A stretch of DNA of 64,000 bases from contig NZ_SRXO01000004.1 of the NCBI RefSeq assembly GCF_008360935.1, forward strand, positions 62,001 to 126,000, given 5' to 3'. Positions 25,330 to 34,316 of this stretch are shown in pieces. Source of the stretch: Siccirubricoccus phaeus (GTDB taxonomy: Bacteria; Pseudomonadota; Alphaproteobacteria; Acetobacterales; Acetobacteraceae). The position numbers and the translations under genes are program-made. The notes beneath the pieces are model-generated. The model was not told where the DNA came from. It was given only the letters and a program-made list of their open reading frames with translations, and searched no databases. The first letter of the stretch is position 1, and each line of letters begins with the position of its first letter.

Positions 25330-25602
25330 TCAAGCCGCCGCGGGCAGCGGCTGCGGTATATCCCGCCCGACGAAGGTGACGCCGACCACCTGGCGGAGAT
25401 TGCCCTCCACCAGATGCACCATTTCGGCCGGCATGGCGTCCAGGCGGATTTCCGCCTGCAGCACCTCGCCCTCCCGCAGCACGAGGAAGGCGTCGGCGGT
25501 CAGGTCGCGTTTGGCGAGGGGCTGCAGCAGGCGCGGCAGCAGGCCGGGCGAGGCCTCCGCGGTGACGAGGAAGCGCACGGCAACGAAAGCGGCGTCGGAC
25601 AT
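25330..25602 (-). CDS. Small ACT-like domain protein
   Basis: 90-residue soluble protein. VRFLVTAEASPGLLPRLLQPLAKRDLTADAFLVLREGEVLQAEIRLDAMP has the beta-alpha-beta order and the PGLL-x-R turn of ACT domains, similar to the small IlvM-type subunit of acetolactate synthase. It could sense an amino acid, but no biosynthetic gene is adjacent. The ATG at 25602 is supported by GGAGAG about ten bases upstream; the frame extends further without homology. It lies 129 bp upstream of cioA on the same strand, with no evidence of functional linkage. Confidence 0.65.
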   Translation of the reverse strand: MSDAAFVAVRFLVTAEASPGLLPRLLQPLAKRDLTADAFLVLREGEVLQAEIRLDAMPAEMVHLVEGNLRQVVGVTFVGRDIPQPLPAAA

Positions 25603-25984
25603 CTGGGGAACTCTCCGGTACGGCGGGGTGGGGCGGATACCCGGCGGCGCGGCACGCGCCGTACCCACGGCGCGGCTCAGGCGGCCGGGCCGGTAATTCG
25701 CGCAGTACGGAGAGAGAGGCTGATCATCGGGTGGAGCCTAGCCCGGTGGGCAGGTCAGGACAACCCCCGGGGAGGCATTGGAAGATCGGGGGTGCCGCCC
25801 CACGGGCGCCAATCCAGAAAAAAGACCCCGCCGCGACCCCGCCGTGCAACTCACGAGGCGCAAAACACCCACCGGGGTCCGGGGACTGGTCCAGTCCCCG
25901 GCGGGGTCCAGGGGCAGAGCCCCTGGCCGTTCCTGCTGTTTTTGTTGTTGTTTTCCAAGGTCAGGAGCGCTGCCCCCACGGCGC
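25603..25984. other. Intergenic, no gene; family E hairpins with T-rich tail
   Basis: 382 bp without a supported gene. Contains a perfect 11-base palindrome CCGGGGACTGG-T-CCAGTCCCCGG (25879-25901), a second hairpin CCAGGGGC-AGA-GCCCCTGG (25908-25926), and then GTTCCTGCTGTTTTTG with further T-rich sequence to 25957. The shape is a terminator for plus-strand transcription, although both flanking genes are on the minus strand, so the block seems to have arrived as a unit. Confidence 0.55.
25908..25957 (+). terminator. Terminator-like hairpin plus T-rich tail (family E)
   Basis: An eight-base GC stem with AGA loop is followed by TTCCTGCTGTTTTTG and more T. A related unit, in opposite orientation, sits at 55410-55453. 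No plus-strand gene ends here, so its role may be to block antisense transcription. Confidence 0.45.
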
Positions 25985-27019
25985 CTACTCCGGCCAGTTC
26001 ACCGCCGGCAGCGTCAGCAGCGGCAGCCGGGCCAGCATCAGCAGCCGGTCCTCCAGCGTCAGCGGCAATTCGACCTGCGGCGGGCCGCCACCCTCGGCCG
26101 GGCGGCTCATCACCCGCAGCATCAGCCGGGCGGCCATGGCACTGCGCGGCGGCACCGCGCCGGCGGCCTGGGCAGCGTCCAGCGCCGCCTCCCCGCCCGT
26201 CACCCGCAGCGTGGCGGCGCCGCGCGGCTGCAGCGCGGCATCCAGCCGGACCTGGCCGGCGCCCTCCGCCCCCAGCGGCCCCCAGCGCAGGGCCAGGGCG
26301 GAGAGGGTCAGCACCCCGCCCGCATCCCGCCAGCGCGCCGCCTCCCGCGCCCGCACCGGCCCGGCGGGTAGCGGCCCGCTGAGGGTGCCGGTCAGGCTCA
26401 GCGCCTCCACCGCGGGGCCGAGCGCCGCCCCGGCCGGGCCCAGCATCTCCGGCGGCAGGCGCAGCCGGTCCAGCACCAGGTTCAGGCTGGCCGCCGGTTC
26501 CCCGGCGCCGGCGGCCAGCACCGTCTCCAGCCGCATCCTGAGGCTGCCGAGGCTGAGGGTACCGAGGCCGATTCCCTCCCCCTCCAGCACCAGCAGCCGC
26601 GGCCAGAGCGCGGCTTCCAGCGGCATCCGCGCGGTGAGGGCGGTGGCGCTGAGGGGCAGCTCCGCCCGGTCCAGCCGCAGCGCATGCCGCCCGGGCAACA
26701 GCACCTCCAGCGTGCCGAGCTGCGGCGGGGCGAGGCGCAGCATCACCGCCTCCGCCGCCAGCCCCCATTCCGGCTGGGACCAGCGGAGCGCCGGCACCTC
26801 CAGGGTCGCGGCCAGCGGCCAGCCGCCGCGCCGGGGCGGGCCATAGGCCACCTGCCGGCCGAGCGAGCGCTGCAGCGCCGCCCATTGGCCGAACCCCGCC
26901 TCCAGCTTTTCGGTCAGCCAGAACCAGGCCACGCCATGCGCCACCCCGAGCAGGAGCAGCGACAGGCAGGCCCCGAGGAGCAGGCGCGGCAGGCGGCGGC
27001 GGGGCGGCTTGGCGGACAT
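25985..27019 (-). CDS. DUF2125 family membrane-anchored protein
   Basis: 344-residue protein with a basic start (MSAKPPRRRLPRL) and one membrane helix (LLLGACLSLLLLGVAHGVAWFWL), then a long beta-rich periplasmic domain of Leu/Ala/Arg-rich repeats. The pattern GPPRRGGWPLAATLEVPALRW and the following strands fit the alphaproteobacterial DUF2125 family, AsmA-like proteins of unknown role. The ATG at 27019 is the family start. It is divergent from the ChaC-like gene with 64 bp between starts. No signal for regulation is visible. Confidence 0.75.
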   Translation of the reverse strand: MSAKPPRRRLPRLLLGACLSLLLLGVAHGVAWFWLTEKLEAGFGQWAALQRSLGRQVAYGPPRRGGWPLAATLEVPALRWSQPEWGLAAEAVMLRLAPPQLGTLEVLLPGRHALRLDRAELPLSATALTARMPLEAALWPRLLVLEGEGIGLGTLSLGSLRMRLETVLAAGAGEPAASLNLVLDRLRLPPEMLGPAGAALGPAVEALSLTGTLSGPLPAGPVRAREAARWRDAGGVLTLSALALRWGPLGAEGAGQVRLDAALQPRGAATLRVTGGEAALDAAQAAGAVPPRSAMAARLMLRVMSRPAEGGGPPQVELPLTLEDRLLMLARLPLLTLPAVNWPE

Positions 27020-27083
27020 GCAGGGCAGGGATATAGGCCGGAGCGGCGCCGGCGCGAATGCCCGGCCGGGACCGAATGCGCGC

Positions 27084-27641
27084 ATGTCGCCTGCCGAGTT
27101 GCTGGATGCCGACGGGCATCTCTACGTCTTCGCCTATGGATCGCTGATCTGGCGGCCCGGCTTCGCCCATCTCGGCGCCCACCCTGCCCTGCTGCGCGGC
27201 TTCCACCGCCGCTTCTGCCTGTGGAGCCGGCTGTACCGCGGCACGCCGGAAGCGCCGGGGCTGGTGCTGGGGCTGGACCGCGGCGGGGCCTGCCGGGGCG
27301 TCGCCTTCCGGGTGGCGGCGGTGGAGGCCGCTTCGGTGCTGGATTACCTGGATGCGCGGGAGAATATCGGCGACGAGATCGTCTACACCCGCCGCCTGCT
27401 GGGGGTGCGGCTGCTGGACAGCGGCGCCGCTGTGCGGGCGGTGACCTATGTGGCACGGCGGGAGCACCCCGCCTATTGCCGGCCGGCGCCGGAGGCCGCG
27501 GCGGCGGCCATTGCCCTGGGGGTGGGGCAGGCGGGGCCGAACCGCGACTATCTGCTGAACACCGTGGCGCATCTGGCGGCGATGGGGGTGCGGGATCTGG
27601 GGCTGGACCGGATCGCGGCGCTGTTGCCGCCAGGGGGGTGA
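27084..27641 (+). CDS. Glutathione-specific gamma-glutamylcyclotransferase (ChaC family)
   Basis: 185-residue ChaC-type enzyme that splits glutathione into 5-oxoproline and Cys-Gly in the cytoplasm. Typical motifs: VFAYGSLIWRPGF (about 14-26, the YGSL substrate loop), RRFCLWSRLYRGTPEAPGLVLGLD, and YLDARENIGDE with the catalytic Glu near residue 92. Length is normal. The start MSPAELLDADG has weak ribosome-binding sequence. It is convergent with the methyltransferase gene, with a family E block between them. Confidence 0.9.
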   Translation: MSPAELLDADGHLYVFAYGSLIWRPGFAHLGAHPALLRGFHRRFCLWSRLYRGTPEAPGLVLGLDRGGACRGVAFRVAAVEAASVLDYLDARENIGDEIVYTRRLLGVRLLDSGAAVRAVTYVARREHPAYCRPAPEAAAAAIALGVGQAGPNRDYLLNTVAHLAAMGVRDLGLDRIAALLPPGG

Positions 27642-27713
27642 CGGGGGGTTGCTCCCATGCTCCCAGCAGAGGGCGCTCTGCACTCCCGCCGGTGGTTGCC
27701 GGCGGCTCCGGCG

Positions 27714-27842
27714 ATCCCTCCCCGGACCCCGATCAGAAGCCGCAGGTTGAACCAGCAAGCTTAGGGCGGGGTCCGGGGGGAAGCCTTCCCCCCGGCGGGG
27801 TCCAGGGGCAGCGCCCCCTGGCGGGGGCAGGGGCCGGAGCCC
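27714..27842. repeat. Family E GC-rich hairpin block between convergent genes
   Basis: Includes AGGTTGAACCAGC, CGGGGTCCGGGGGGAAGCC, GGGGGAAG-CC-TTCCCCC, and CAGGGGGC-GC-TGCCCCC-type hairpins. The GGGGTCC...CAGGGGC order repeats that of 25871-25926. It directly abuts the methyltransferase stop codon. Confidence 0.55.
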
Positions 27843-27844
27843 CC

Positions 27845-28654
27845 TCACCCCGGCAGCCGCGCCTCCGCCAGCGCCGCCATCAGCCCCGCCAGGCCGGAGG
27901 CCAGCCGCGCCACCTGCTCCGCCGCTGGCACCTCCGGCGACGCGCCGAGCTTCTCGATCCGCACCATCACGATCGAGGAGGGCTCGACCACAACCCGCGC
28001 CGGGGTGCGCAGCGCCGTGGCGACATCCAGCGCCCCCGCCCGGTTCCAGATGACGAAGCGGCCGTCCCGCAGGCTGAAATTATGCTGGTGCAGGCCGCTA
28101 TAGCCCTCCTTCTCCGCCTCCTCCGGGAAATGCTGCAGCAGCACCCGGCCGCCGATGCGCACCATCGCCAGCATCTGCTCGATGCCTCGCAGCGGATCGT
28201 AGGAATGGTCCAGCGCGTTGCGGCAATGGGCGATGTCGAAGCTGCCGGGCTCCAGATACAGGGCCAAATCCTCCGCCGGGGCGAAGCGCGGCGCCACCGG
28301 CGGCACCAGCCCGTGCCGGGCGAACAGCGCGGCATAGCCCGCGGCGAGGGGATCGACCGGCACGACCTCCACCTGCCGCCCCGGCAGCACGAAGCCGACG
28401 CAGGTCAGCGGCCCGGAGCCGACATCGAGGATGCGGAGCGCCGCCTGGCTCGGCGCCCCTTGGCCCAGCTCCTCCGCTACCGCCGCCAGCCAGGGGTCCA
28501 GCGGGCGGCCGGGGTCCATCCGCGCGGCGAATTCCTCCGACCATTGCAGGCCGCCGCTGGCCATCCAGGCATCCCAGAACTGCAGCTCATGCCCGATGCC
28601 CGCCGACCAGGCGCGGAGCCGGGCCGCGATGTCGTCCTTGCACTTGGCGTCCAT
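27845..28654 (-). CDS. Class I SAM-dependent methyltransferase
   Basis: 269-residue methyltransferase. Motif I reads ILDVGSGPLT (about 75-84), followed by VVPVDPLA (motif post-I) and FDIAHCRNALDHSYDPLRGIEQMLAMVRIGGRVLLQHF for motifs II-III. Residues 1-70 are helical (MDAKCKDDIAARLRAWSAGIGHELQFWDAW) and resemble methyltransferases of sugar or surface-polymer clusters. The start at 28654 was chosen because upstream sequence in the frame is Arg/Pro-rich. It follows a small gene and an FkbM methyltransferase on the same strand, suggesting a small modification group. Acceptor unknown. Confidence 0.82.
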   Translation of the reverse strand: MDAKCKDDIAARLRAWSAGIGHELQFWDAWMASGGLQWSEEFAARMDPGRPLDPWLAAVAEELGQGAPSQAALRILDVGSGPLTCVGFVLPGRQVEVVPVDPLAAGYAALFARHGLVPPVAPRFAPAEDLALYLEPGSFDIAHCRNALDHSYDPLRGIEQMLAMVRIGGRVLLQHFPEEAEKEGYSGLHQHNFSLRDGRFVIWNRAGALDVATALRTPARVVVEPSSIVMVRIEKLGASPEVPAAEQVARLASGLAGLMAALAEARLPG

Positions 28655-28802
28655 GCCGGAGACAGACCACCTTTCCTGCCCCTGCCACAAGTCGCGATGT
28701 GAAGGCGGCCCGTCACCGGGGCTGGCCGAGCGCCGACCAGGCCTCCGGCCCGCCGGAAGCTGCCGCCTCAACGGCCGGCGGGGGCGCCGAAGCCGCGGCG
28801 GC

Positions 28803-29000
28803 TCAGCGAATGGCAGCCAGGGGCGGATTGCCGGCGGCAGCGGCAAGGCCGGCCGCCGTCGTCACATGGAAGTCCAGCCAGCCCACCGCGAGGTCGGGGC
28901 TCCGCTCATACAGCCGCCGGAATCCCAGCCAGGCCTCCGCCGCATCGGCAAAGGACAGCCAGCGGCCGGCCGGCAATTCCTGGCCGAACAGCCCGCTCAA
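28803..29000 (-). CDS. Small hypothetical protein (65 aa), coupled to FkbM gene
   Basis: 65 residues, apparently one globular helical piece (LSFADAAEAWLGFRRLYERSPDLAVGWLDFHVTTAAGL). The start is TTG, and its first bases overlap the FkbM stop (TTGA), which would allow translational coupling. No membrane segment or known domain. It could also be the detached C-terminal end of a longer ancestral FkbM gene. The weak start and small size make this uncertain. Confidence 0.4.
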   Translation of the reverse strand: MSGLFGQELPAGRWLSFADAAEAWLGFRRLYERSPDLAVGWLDFHVTTAAGLAAAAGNPPLAAIR

Positions 29001-29590
29001 TGGCCGTGGAATTGGGCCGCGACGAAGCTGCCCTCGCGGGGCGGGTCGGGGGGAACGGCGCAGTAATGCAGCGCCTGGTTCACGATCTGCACGCGGTCAT
29101 AGCCGCAGGCCCGCAACAGGGCGAGCGCGTCCAACGAACAGGCTTCGATGGAGACATGGGCCGGCCGGCGGCCATCGCGCAGCAATTGCCCGGCGAAGGC
29201 CTCATCCATCCCCTCGATGTCGCATTTGAGGTAATAGGGTACGCCATGGCGGTCGAGCAGGTCGGGCAGCGTCAGCGTGCCGACCTCGATCTCCTCCGCC
29301 GCGTGCCCGCCCTTCTCGGCCCATGGCCTCAGGGCGCTGCTCCAGTCATCCTTCTCGTGATTGAGCCAGAAGCTGATCCGCTCGCCGCCACTGTGCCACA
29401 GCGCGGCCTCCTCGACAGCGAGGCGGCCAGCGGCGATGTCCTCCGGAAAGGCGGCCCTGGCTGCTGCGCAGAAGGCCGGATTCGCCTCCAGCGCCACGAC
29501 GCGGAATCCCTTGGCGAGGTAGAACCGCGTATCGTCGCCGCGGTGCATGCCAAGATCGTAGATCAGGTCCCGTTGCACTGCGCCCGTCAT
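28997..29590 (-). CDS. FkbM family methyltransferase
   Basis: 197-residue SAM-dependent methyltransferase of the FkbM type, usually O-methylating sugars or polyketide hydroxyls. IYDLGMHRGDDTRFYLAKGFRVVALEANP holds the SAM-binding loop and acidic ribose-binding Glu. GVPYYLKCDIEGMDEAF (about 135) is the FkbM signature with KxDIEG. It ends with HYCAVPPDPPREGSF. The start at 29590 has AGGCGACAGG upstream. It is placed downstream of SMC with 109 bp between, where a 15-bp unit GGGAGGATATGGCCG is repeated twice (about 29625-29654). Confidence 0.85.
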   Translation of the reverse strand: MTGAVQRDLIYDLGMHRGDDTRFYLAKGFRVVALEANPAFCAAARAAFPEDIAAGRLAVEEAALWHSGGERISFWLNHEKDDWSSALRPWAEKGGHAAEEIEVGTLTLPDLLDRHGVPYYLKCDIEGMDEAFAGQLLRDGRRPAHVSIEACSLDALALLRACGYDRVQIVNQALHYCAVPPDPPREGSFVAAQFHGH

Positions 29591-29699
29591 CCTGTCGCCT
29601 TCGCCGCGATGCCTGGTCGGGAGGATATGGCCGGGGAGGATATGGCCGGCGGGCGCCCCCGGTGCAGGGGCCCGGCCCTGTGACACCCGAAGGGGGAGG

Positions 29700-32600
29700 C
29701 TACTCCGCCGCCTTGGAAGGCCCTTCCGCCATCTCCACCGCCCGGCCGAGATCGACGCTGAGCAGCCGACTCACCCCCCGCTCCTGCATCGTCACGCCGT
29801 AGAGCCGGTGCATGCGCGCCATGGTCAGCGGGTGGTGGGTCACGATCAGGAAGCGGGTGCCGCTTTCCTCCGCCATCCCCACCAGCAGGTCGCAGAGCCG
29901 CTCCACATTCGCGTCATCCAGCGGCGCGTCCACCTCGTCCAGCACGCAGACCGGGGCGGGGTGGCAGCGGAACACGGCGAAGATCAGGGACAGCGCCGTC
30001 AGCGCCTGCTCCCCGCCGGAGAGCAGGGAAAGGGCGGAGAGCTTCTTCCCCGGCGGCTCGGCATAGATTTCGAGCCCCGCCTCCAGCGCGTCCTCCGAGC
30101 CGACCAGCGCCAGATGCGCCCGCCCGCCGCCGAACAGCCGGGTGAAGAGGGCGCGGAATTCGGTGTCTACGCGGTCGAACACCTCCCGCAGCCTTTCCCG
30201 CCCCTCCCGGTTCAGATGGCCGATGGAGCCGCGGAGCTTGGCGATGGCGCTGCCGATCTCCTCCCGCTCCGAGGTGATCTGGCCGATGCGGGCATCCAGC
30301 TCCGCCAGCTCCACCTCGGCGCGGAGGTTGACCGGCCCCATCTCCTCCCGCTCCTTCGTCAGCCTTTCCAGCTTGCGGCGGGCGCGGTCCTCGGCGGTGT
30401 CGGAGAATTCCTCGGGCTGGGGCAGTTCGGCGCCCTCGCCCAGGCGTTCGGCGATGCGGGCGGCGATCGCCTCCGCCGCCTGCGCCGCCTGTTCCATGGC
30501 ACCCTGGGCGCGGAGCTGCGCTTCCCGCGCCGTGGCGAAGCCGGCATCGGCGGCGCGGCGGGCCTCGCCGGCCTCCTGGCGCTCGGCCTCGGCGGCGGCG
30601 AGGGCGGCGGCGGCCGTCGCATGCGCCGCCTCGGCCTCGGCCAGCACGCGGCCGGCGGCCTGGCGCTGGGCGGCGGCCTCGCCCGGCGCCTCCGCCACCG
30701 CGTCGCGGGCGGCGAGGGCTTCCGCCCGGCGCTCCCGCAGCGCGGCCAGGCGGCCGCCCGCCGCCTCCGCCCGCCCGGCCCATTCCGCCCGCTCGGCGGC
30801 GAGGCTGACCTGGCGCTCCGCCATCCGGTCGCGCTCGGCGCGCAGCCCGGCCAGGGCTTCCAGCGCCGCCGCCTCGCCGGTGCGGGCGGCGGAGAGGGCG
30901 GCGCGGGCCGCCTCCACCCCGCCGCGGATGGCGGCGAGGTCGGGCAGCGCGGCGGCCTGCGCCGCCGCCTCGGCCAGCGCGGCTTCGGCCGTTGCCAGCT
31001 CCGCCGCCGCGCTGTCCCGCTGCGGCGCCAGGGCAGCGACGTGGCCGCGCGCCTCGGTGGCGGCGGCGGAAAGGCGGGCGACGGCCTCCTGCGCCTCGGC
31101 CAGCGCCGCTTCCGCCGTGGCGCGGGCCTGCCGCGCCTGGGCTTCCGCCGCCAGCGCGGCCTCGGCCGCACCGGCCGCCTCGGCGGCGGCGGCGCGCAGG
31201 CCGGGCAGGTCCGGCAGGCTTGCCGCATTGGTGGCGTCCAGCGCCGCCCCGGCCTCCGCCAGCTCCACGGTCAGCCGGGCGAGTTGCGGCGCCAGCGCCT
31301 CCAGCCGGCTTTCCGCCCGGGCGGCGGCGGCGGCGAGGCGCGCCGCCTCCCCCCGCGCCCGCTGCAGCGCCATTTCCGCCTCGGCCCGGTCGTCGCGCAG
31401 GCTGGCCTCGGCGGCGGCGGCCTGCCGTTCCGCCTGGGCGGCGGCATCGTACTCCGCCAGGGCGGCATCCGGGTTGGGCAGGGCGGCGAGCGCCGCGGCG
31501 GCGGCCTCGGCGGCGCGGGCGGCCTCCGTCTGCTCCGCCGCCAGCCTTTCAAGCTGCGGCGCCAGGGCGCCGAGGCGGCTTTCCGCCTCCGCCGCCGCGG
31601 CGCTCAGCCGGCTGAGCGCGGCCCGCGCCTCGGCCAGCGCCGCTTCCGTCTGGCGGCGGGCATCGCGGGCGGCGGCCTCTTCGGCCACCGCCTGCTGTTC
31701 CGCGGCGGCGGCATCATCGCGGGCGCGGCGGGCGGTCTCGGCCGCGGTGGCGGCCTCGGCCAGACGGGCTTCCGCGGCGCGCAGCCGGGCGCGCTGCTGC
31801 AGCCGGACGGCGCCGGGGTTCGGGGCATCCGGCCGCACCACATGGCCGTCCCAGCGCCACAGCGCGCCGTCCCGCCCGACCATCGCCTGGCCGGGCCGCA
31901 GCCGCGCCTGGGCCGCCGCGCCATCCGCCCCTTCGGCCAGCACGCCGACCTGGCTCAGCGCCCGGGCCAGGGCCGGCGGGGCGGAGACCAGGGCGGCAAG
32001 CGGCGCCAGCCCCTCCGGCAGGGGCGGCGGCTGATCCAGCGGCGGCAGCGCCCGCCAGTGCCGGGGCGCCGAGGCATCCTCCGGGCTGTCCAGCGCCTCC
32101 CCCAGCGCGGCGCCGAGGGCGGCTTCCAGCCCGGGCGGCACTTGCACCGCCTCCAGCACGGCGGGGGCGCTGCCAGTGGCCTTGGCCCCGGCGGCGAGGG
32201 TCTCGCGCAGCGCCTCCGCCTCCGCCCGGGCGCGGGCATGGGCGGCCTCGGCGGTGGCGGCGGCGCTGCGGGACTCCGCGTGGCGGGCGGCGGCTTCGGT
32301 GCGGGCGGCCTCCGCCCGGGCGATGGCGGCGAGCGCCGCCTCCAGCGCAGCCTCGGCCGTGGCGGCTGCCTGCTGCGCCGCCGCCAGCTCGGCAGGCGGG
32401 ACCAGCCGGGCGCGGGCCGTTTCCAGCTCCTGCGCCAGCCGCGCATGCTGCGCCGAGGTCTCGGCGGCGCGCTGGGCGGCGGTGGCCTGTTCGGCGGTGG
32501 CGCGCTCCCGCTCCGCTTCCGCATCGGCGATGCGGCGGCGGGCGGCGGCGTGCGCCTCCTGCGCCGCGGCGCGGCTGGCCTCGGCGGCGGCGAGCGCCGC

Positions 32601-34316
32601 CTGGGCCTCGGCCAGGGCGGTCTCGGCGGCGGTGGCGGCCTGTTCCGCGGCGGCGAGGTTTTCCGCCGGGATGCGCTCGGCCAGGGCGGCCTCGTGGTCG
32701 CGGGCCAGCGCCGCATGCTGGGCGGCGATGCGGCGCTGCCGCGCCTCCGCCTCGGCGCGGGCGGCGCTCAGGCGGCCGGCCTCGGCCTCGGCGGCGCTGG
32801 CGGCGCGGCGGGATTCGGCGGCGCGGTCCTGGGCGGCGGCGCGGACCGCTTCCGCCTCGGCCAGGGCGGCGCGGGCGGTCTCCAGCGCGGCGGTGGCAGC
32901 GGCCAGGGCGGCGGCGGCCTCCGCCTCCCGCTCCGGCGGCACCAGCGCGGCTTCGGCCTCGGCCAGGGCGGCTTGCAGCCGGTCGTGCTGCTCCCGCAGC
33001 CTGGCGGTGCGGTCCCGGGCCGCGGCCAGCGCGGTGCCGGCGGCATTGGCGCGGGCGGCCTGCTCGGCGGCGTCCTCGGTGGCGGCGTTGGCGGCGCGTT
33101 CGGCGGTCTGCGCGGCGTCGCTGGCCTCGGCCAGCCGGGCTTCCGCCTCGGCCAGCCGGGCGGGCAGGCTGGCCTCCGCCGCTTCCAGCCCGCGCGCTTC
33201 CCGGGCCAGGCGGGTGACCGCCGCCTCGGCATCGCCGGCGGCCTCGGTGGCGTCCTCCAGGTCGCGCTCCGCCTGGGCCAGCCGGGCCCCGGCCGCTTCC
33301 AGCGCGGCCAGGGCGCGCTGCTCGGCGGCTTCCAGCCCCTCATTCTCCACCCGGCGGCGTTCCAGGGCGGTGCGGGCGCTGGCCTCGGCGGCGCGCGGGG
33401 CAGGCAGGGCGGCTTCGGCGGCGAAATTCCGGCGGGCGGCGGCTTCGGCCTCCGCCTCGGCCGCCTGGGTGGCGGCGCGGGCCGCCTCCAGCCCGGCCTC
33501 GGCATGCGCCAGCGCCGCCCGCGCCTTGGCGTTCAGCAGCGCCAGCCACTCCGCCTCCGCCCCGCGCACCAGGCCGGAGAGGTTGCGGTAGCGATTGGCC
33601 TGCCGGGCCTGGCGCTGCAGCCCCTGGCGCTGGGCGTCCAATTGCCCCAGCAGATCCTCGGAGCGCGTCAGGTTGGTCTCGGCCTGGCGGAGCTTCAGCT
33701 CCGCCTCATGCCGCCGCGCCCGCAGCCCGCTGATGCCGGCCGCCTCCTCCAGCACCTGCCGGCGTTCCTCCGGCTTGGCGCCGATCATGGCGGCGACCCG
33801 CCCCTGGCTGACCATGGCCGAGGCCCGGGCGCCGGAGCCGATATCGGCGAACATGGTCTGGACGTCCCGCGCCCGGACCTCCCGCCCGTTCACCCGGAAA
33901 GCGGAGCCTTCGCCACGGGCGATCTTGCGGCTGATTTCCAGCTCCGGGCTCTCGGCATGCGGCGGCGGGGCGAGGCCGGCGGCCTCCTCCAGATAGAGCG
34001 TCACCTCCGCCAGGTTGCGGCCCGGGCGGGTCGCGGTGCCGGCGAAGATCACATCCTCCATCTCGCCGCCGCGCATCGAACGCGCGGAGGTCTCGCCCAT
34101 CGCCCAGCGCAGCGCCTCGACGACGTTGGACTTGCCGCAGCCATTCGGCCCGACGATGCCCGTCAGCCCCGGCAGGACCTCGACATTCACCGCCTCGGCG
34201 AAGCTCTTGAACCCGGCGATGCGCAGCCGCGCGAGCGTCGCCCGCGGCGCCTTGCGCGCCGCAGCGGACTCCTCCGGGGCGCTGTCCTGGGGGGGGGCGG
34301 CCTCCGCCTCGCTCAA
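29700..34316 (-). CDS. smc: Chromosome segregation protein SMC (unusually long)
   Basis: 1538-residue SMC ATPase that organises and segregates the chromosome with ScpA/ScpB. Walker A GPNGCGKS is at 56-63; the ABC signature LLSGGEQALTALSL is near 1425; Walker B VCVLDEVDAPLDD is near 1455. The hinge is about 715-835 (including GQAMVGRDGALWRWDGHVV), between two coiled coils of about 530 residues each, made mostly of Ala, Glu and Arg. Bacterial SMC is normally near 1150-1200 residues, so the arms here are longer by more than 150 residues each. The ATG overlaps the DsbA-like stop by four bases, so the two genes are coupled. Confidence in function is high; exact heptad phasing cannot be judged by eye. 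Confidence 0.95.
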   Translation of the reverse strand: MSEAEAAPPQDSAPEESAAARKAPRATLARLRIAGFKSFAEAVNVEVLPGLTGIVGPNGCGKSNVVEALRWAMGETSARSMRGGEMEDVIFAGTATRPGRNLAEVTLYLEEAAGLAPPPHAESPELEISRKIARGEGSAFRVNGREVRARDVQTMFADIGSGARASAMVSQGRVAAMIGAKPEERRQVLEEAAGISGLRARRHEAELKLRQAETNLTRSEDLLGQLDAQRQGLQRQARQANRYRNLSGLVRGAEAEWLALLNAKARAALAHAEAGLEAARAATQAAEAEAEAAARRNFAAEAALPAPRAAEASARTALERRRVENEGLEAAEQRALAALEAAGARLAQAERDLEDATEAAGDAEAAVTRLAREARGLEAAEASLPARLAEAEARLAEASDAAQTAERAANAATEDAAEQAARANAAGTALAAARDRTARLREQHDRLQAALAEAEAALVPPEREAEAAAALAAATAALETARAALAEAEAVRAAAQDRAAESRRAASAAEAEAGRLSAARAEAEARQRRIAAQHAALARDHEAALAERIPAENLAAAEQAATAAETALAEAQAALAAAEASRAAAQEAHAAARRRIADAEAERERATAEQATAAQRAAETSAQHARLAQELETARARLVPPAELAAAQQAAATAEAALEAALAAIARAEAARTEAAARHAESRSAAATAEAAHARARAEAEALRETLAAGAKATGSAPAVLEAVQVPPGLEAALGAALGEALDSPEDASAPRHWRALPPLDQPPPLPEGLAPLAALVSAPPALARALSQVGVLAEGADGAAAQARLRPGQAMVGRDGALWRWDGHVVRPDAPNPGAVRLQQRARLRAAEARLAEAATAAETARRARDDAAAAEQQAVAEEAAARDARRQTEAALAEARAALSRLSAAAAEAESRLGALAPQLERLAAEQTEAARAAEAAAAALAALPNPDAALAEYDAAAQAERQAAAAEASLRDDRAEAEMALQRARGEAARLAAAAARAESRLEALAPQLARLTVELAEAGAALDATNAASLPDLPGLRAAAAEAAGAAEAALAAEAQARQARATAEAALAEAQEAVARLSAAATEARGHVAALAPQRDSAAAELATAEAALAEAAAQAAALPDLAAIRGGVEAARAALSAARTGEAAALEALAGLRAERDRMAERQVSLAAERAEWAGRAEAAGGRLAALRERRAEALAARDAVAEAPGEAAAQRQAAGRVLAEAEAAHATAAAALAAAEAERQEAGEARRAADAGFATAREAQLRAQGAMEQAAQAAEAIAARIAERLGEGAELPQPEEFSDTAEDRARRKLERLTKEREEMGPVNLRAEVELAELDARIGQITSEREEIGSAIAKLRGSIGHLNREGRERLREVFDRVDTEFRALFTRLFGGGRAHLALVGSEDALEAGLEIYAEPPGKKLSALSLLSGGEQALTALSLIFAVFRCHPAPVCVLDEVDAPLDDANVERLCDLLVGMAEESGTRFLIVTHHPLTMARMHRLYGVTMQERGVSRLLSVDLGRAVEMAEGPSKAAE

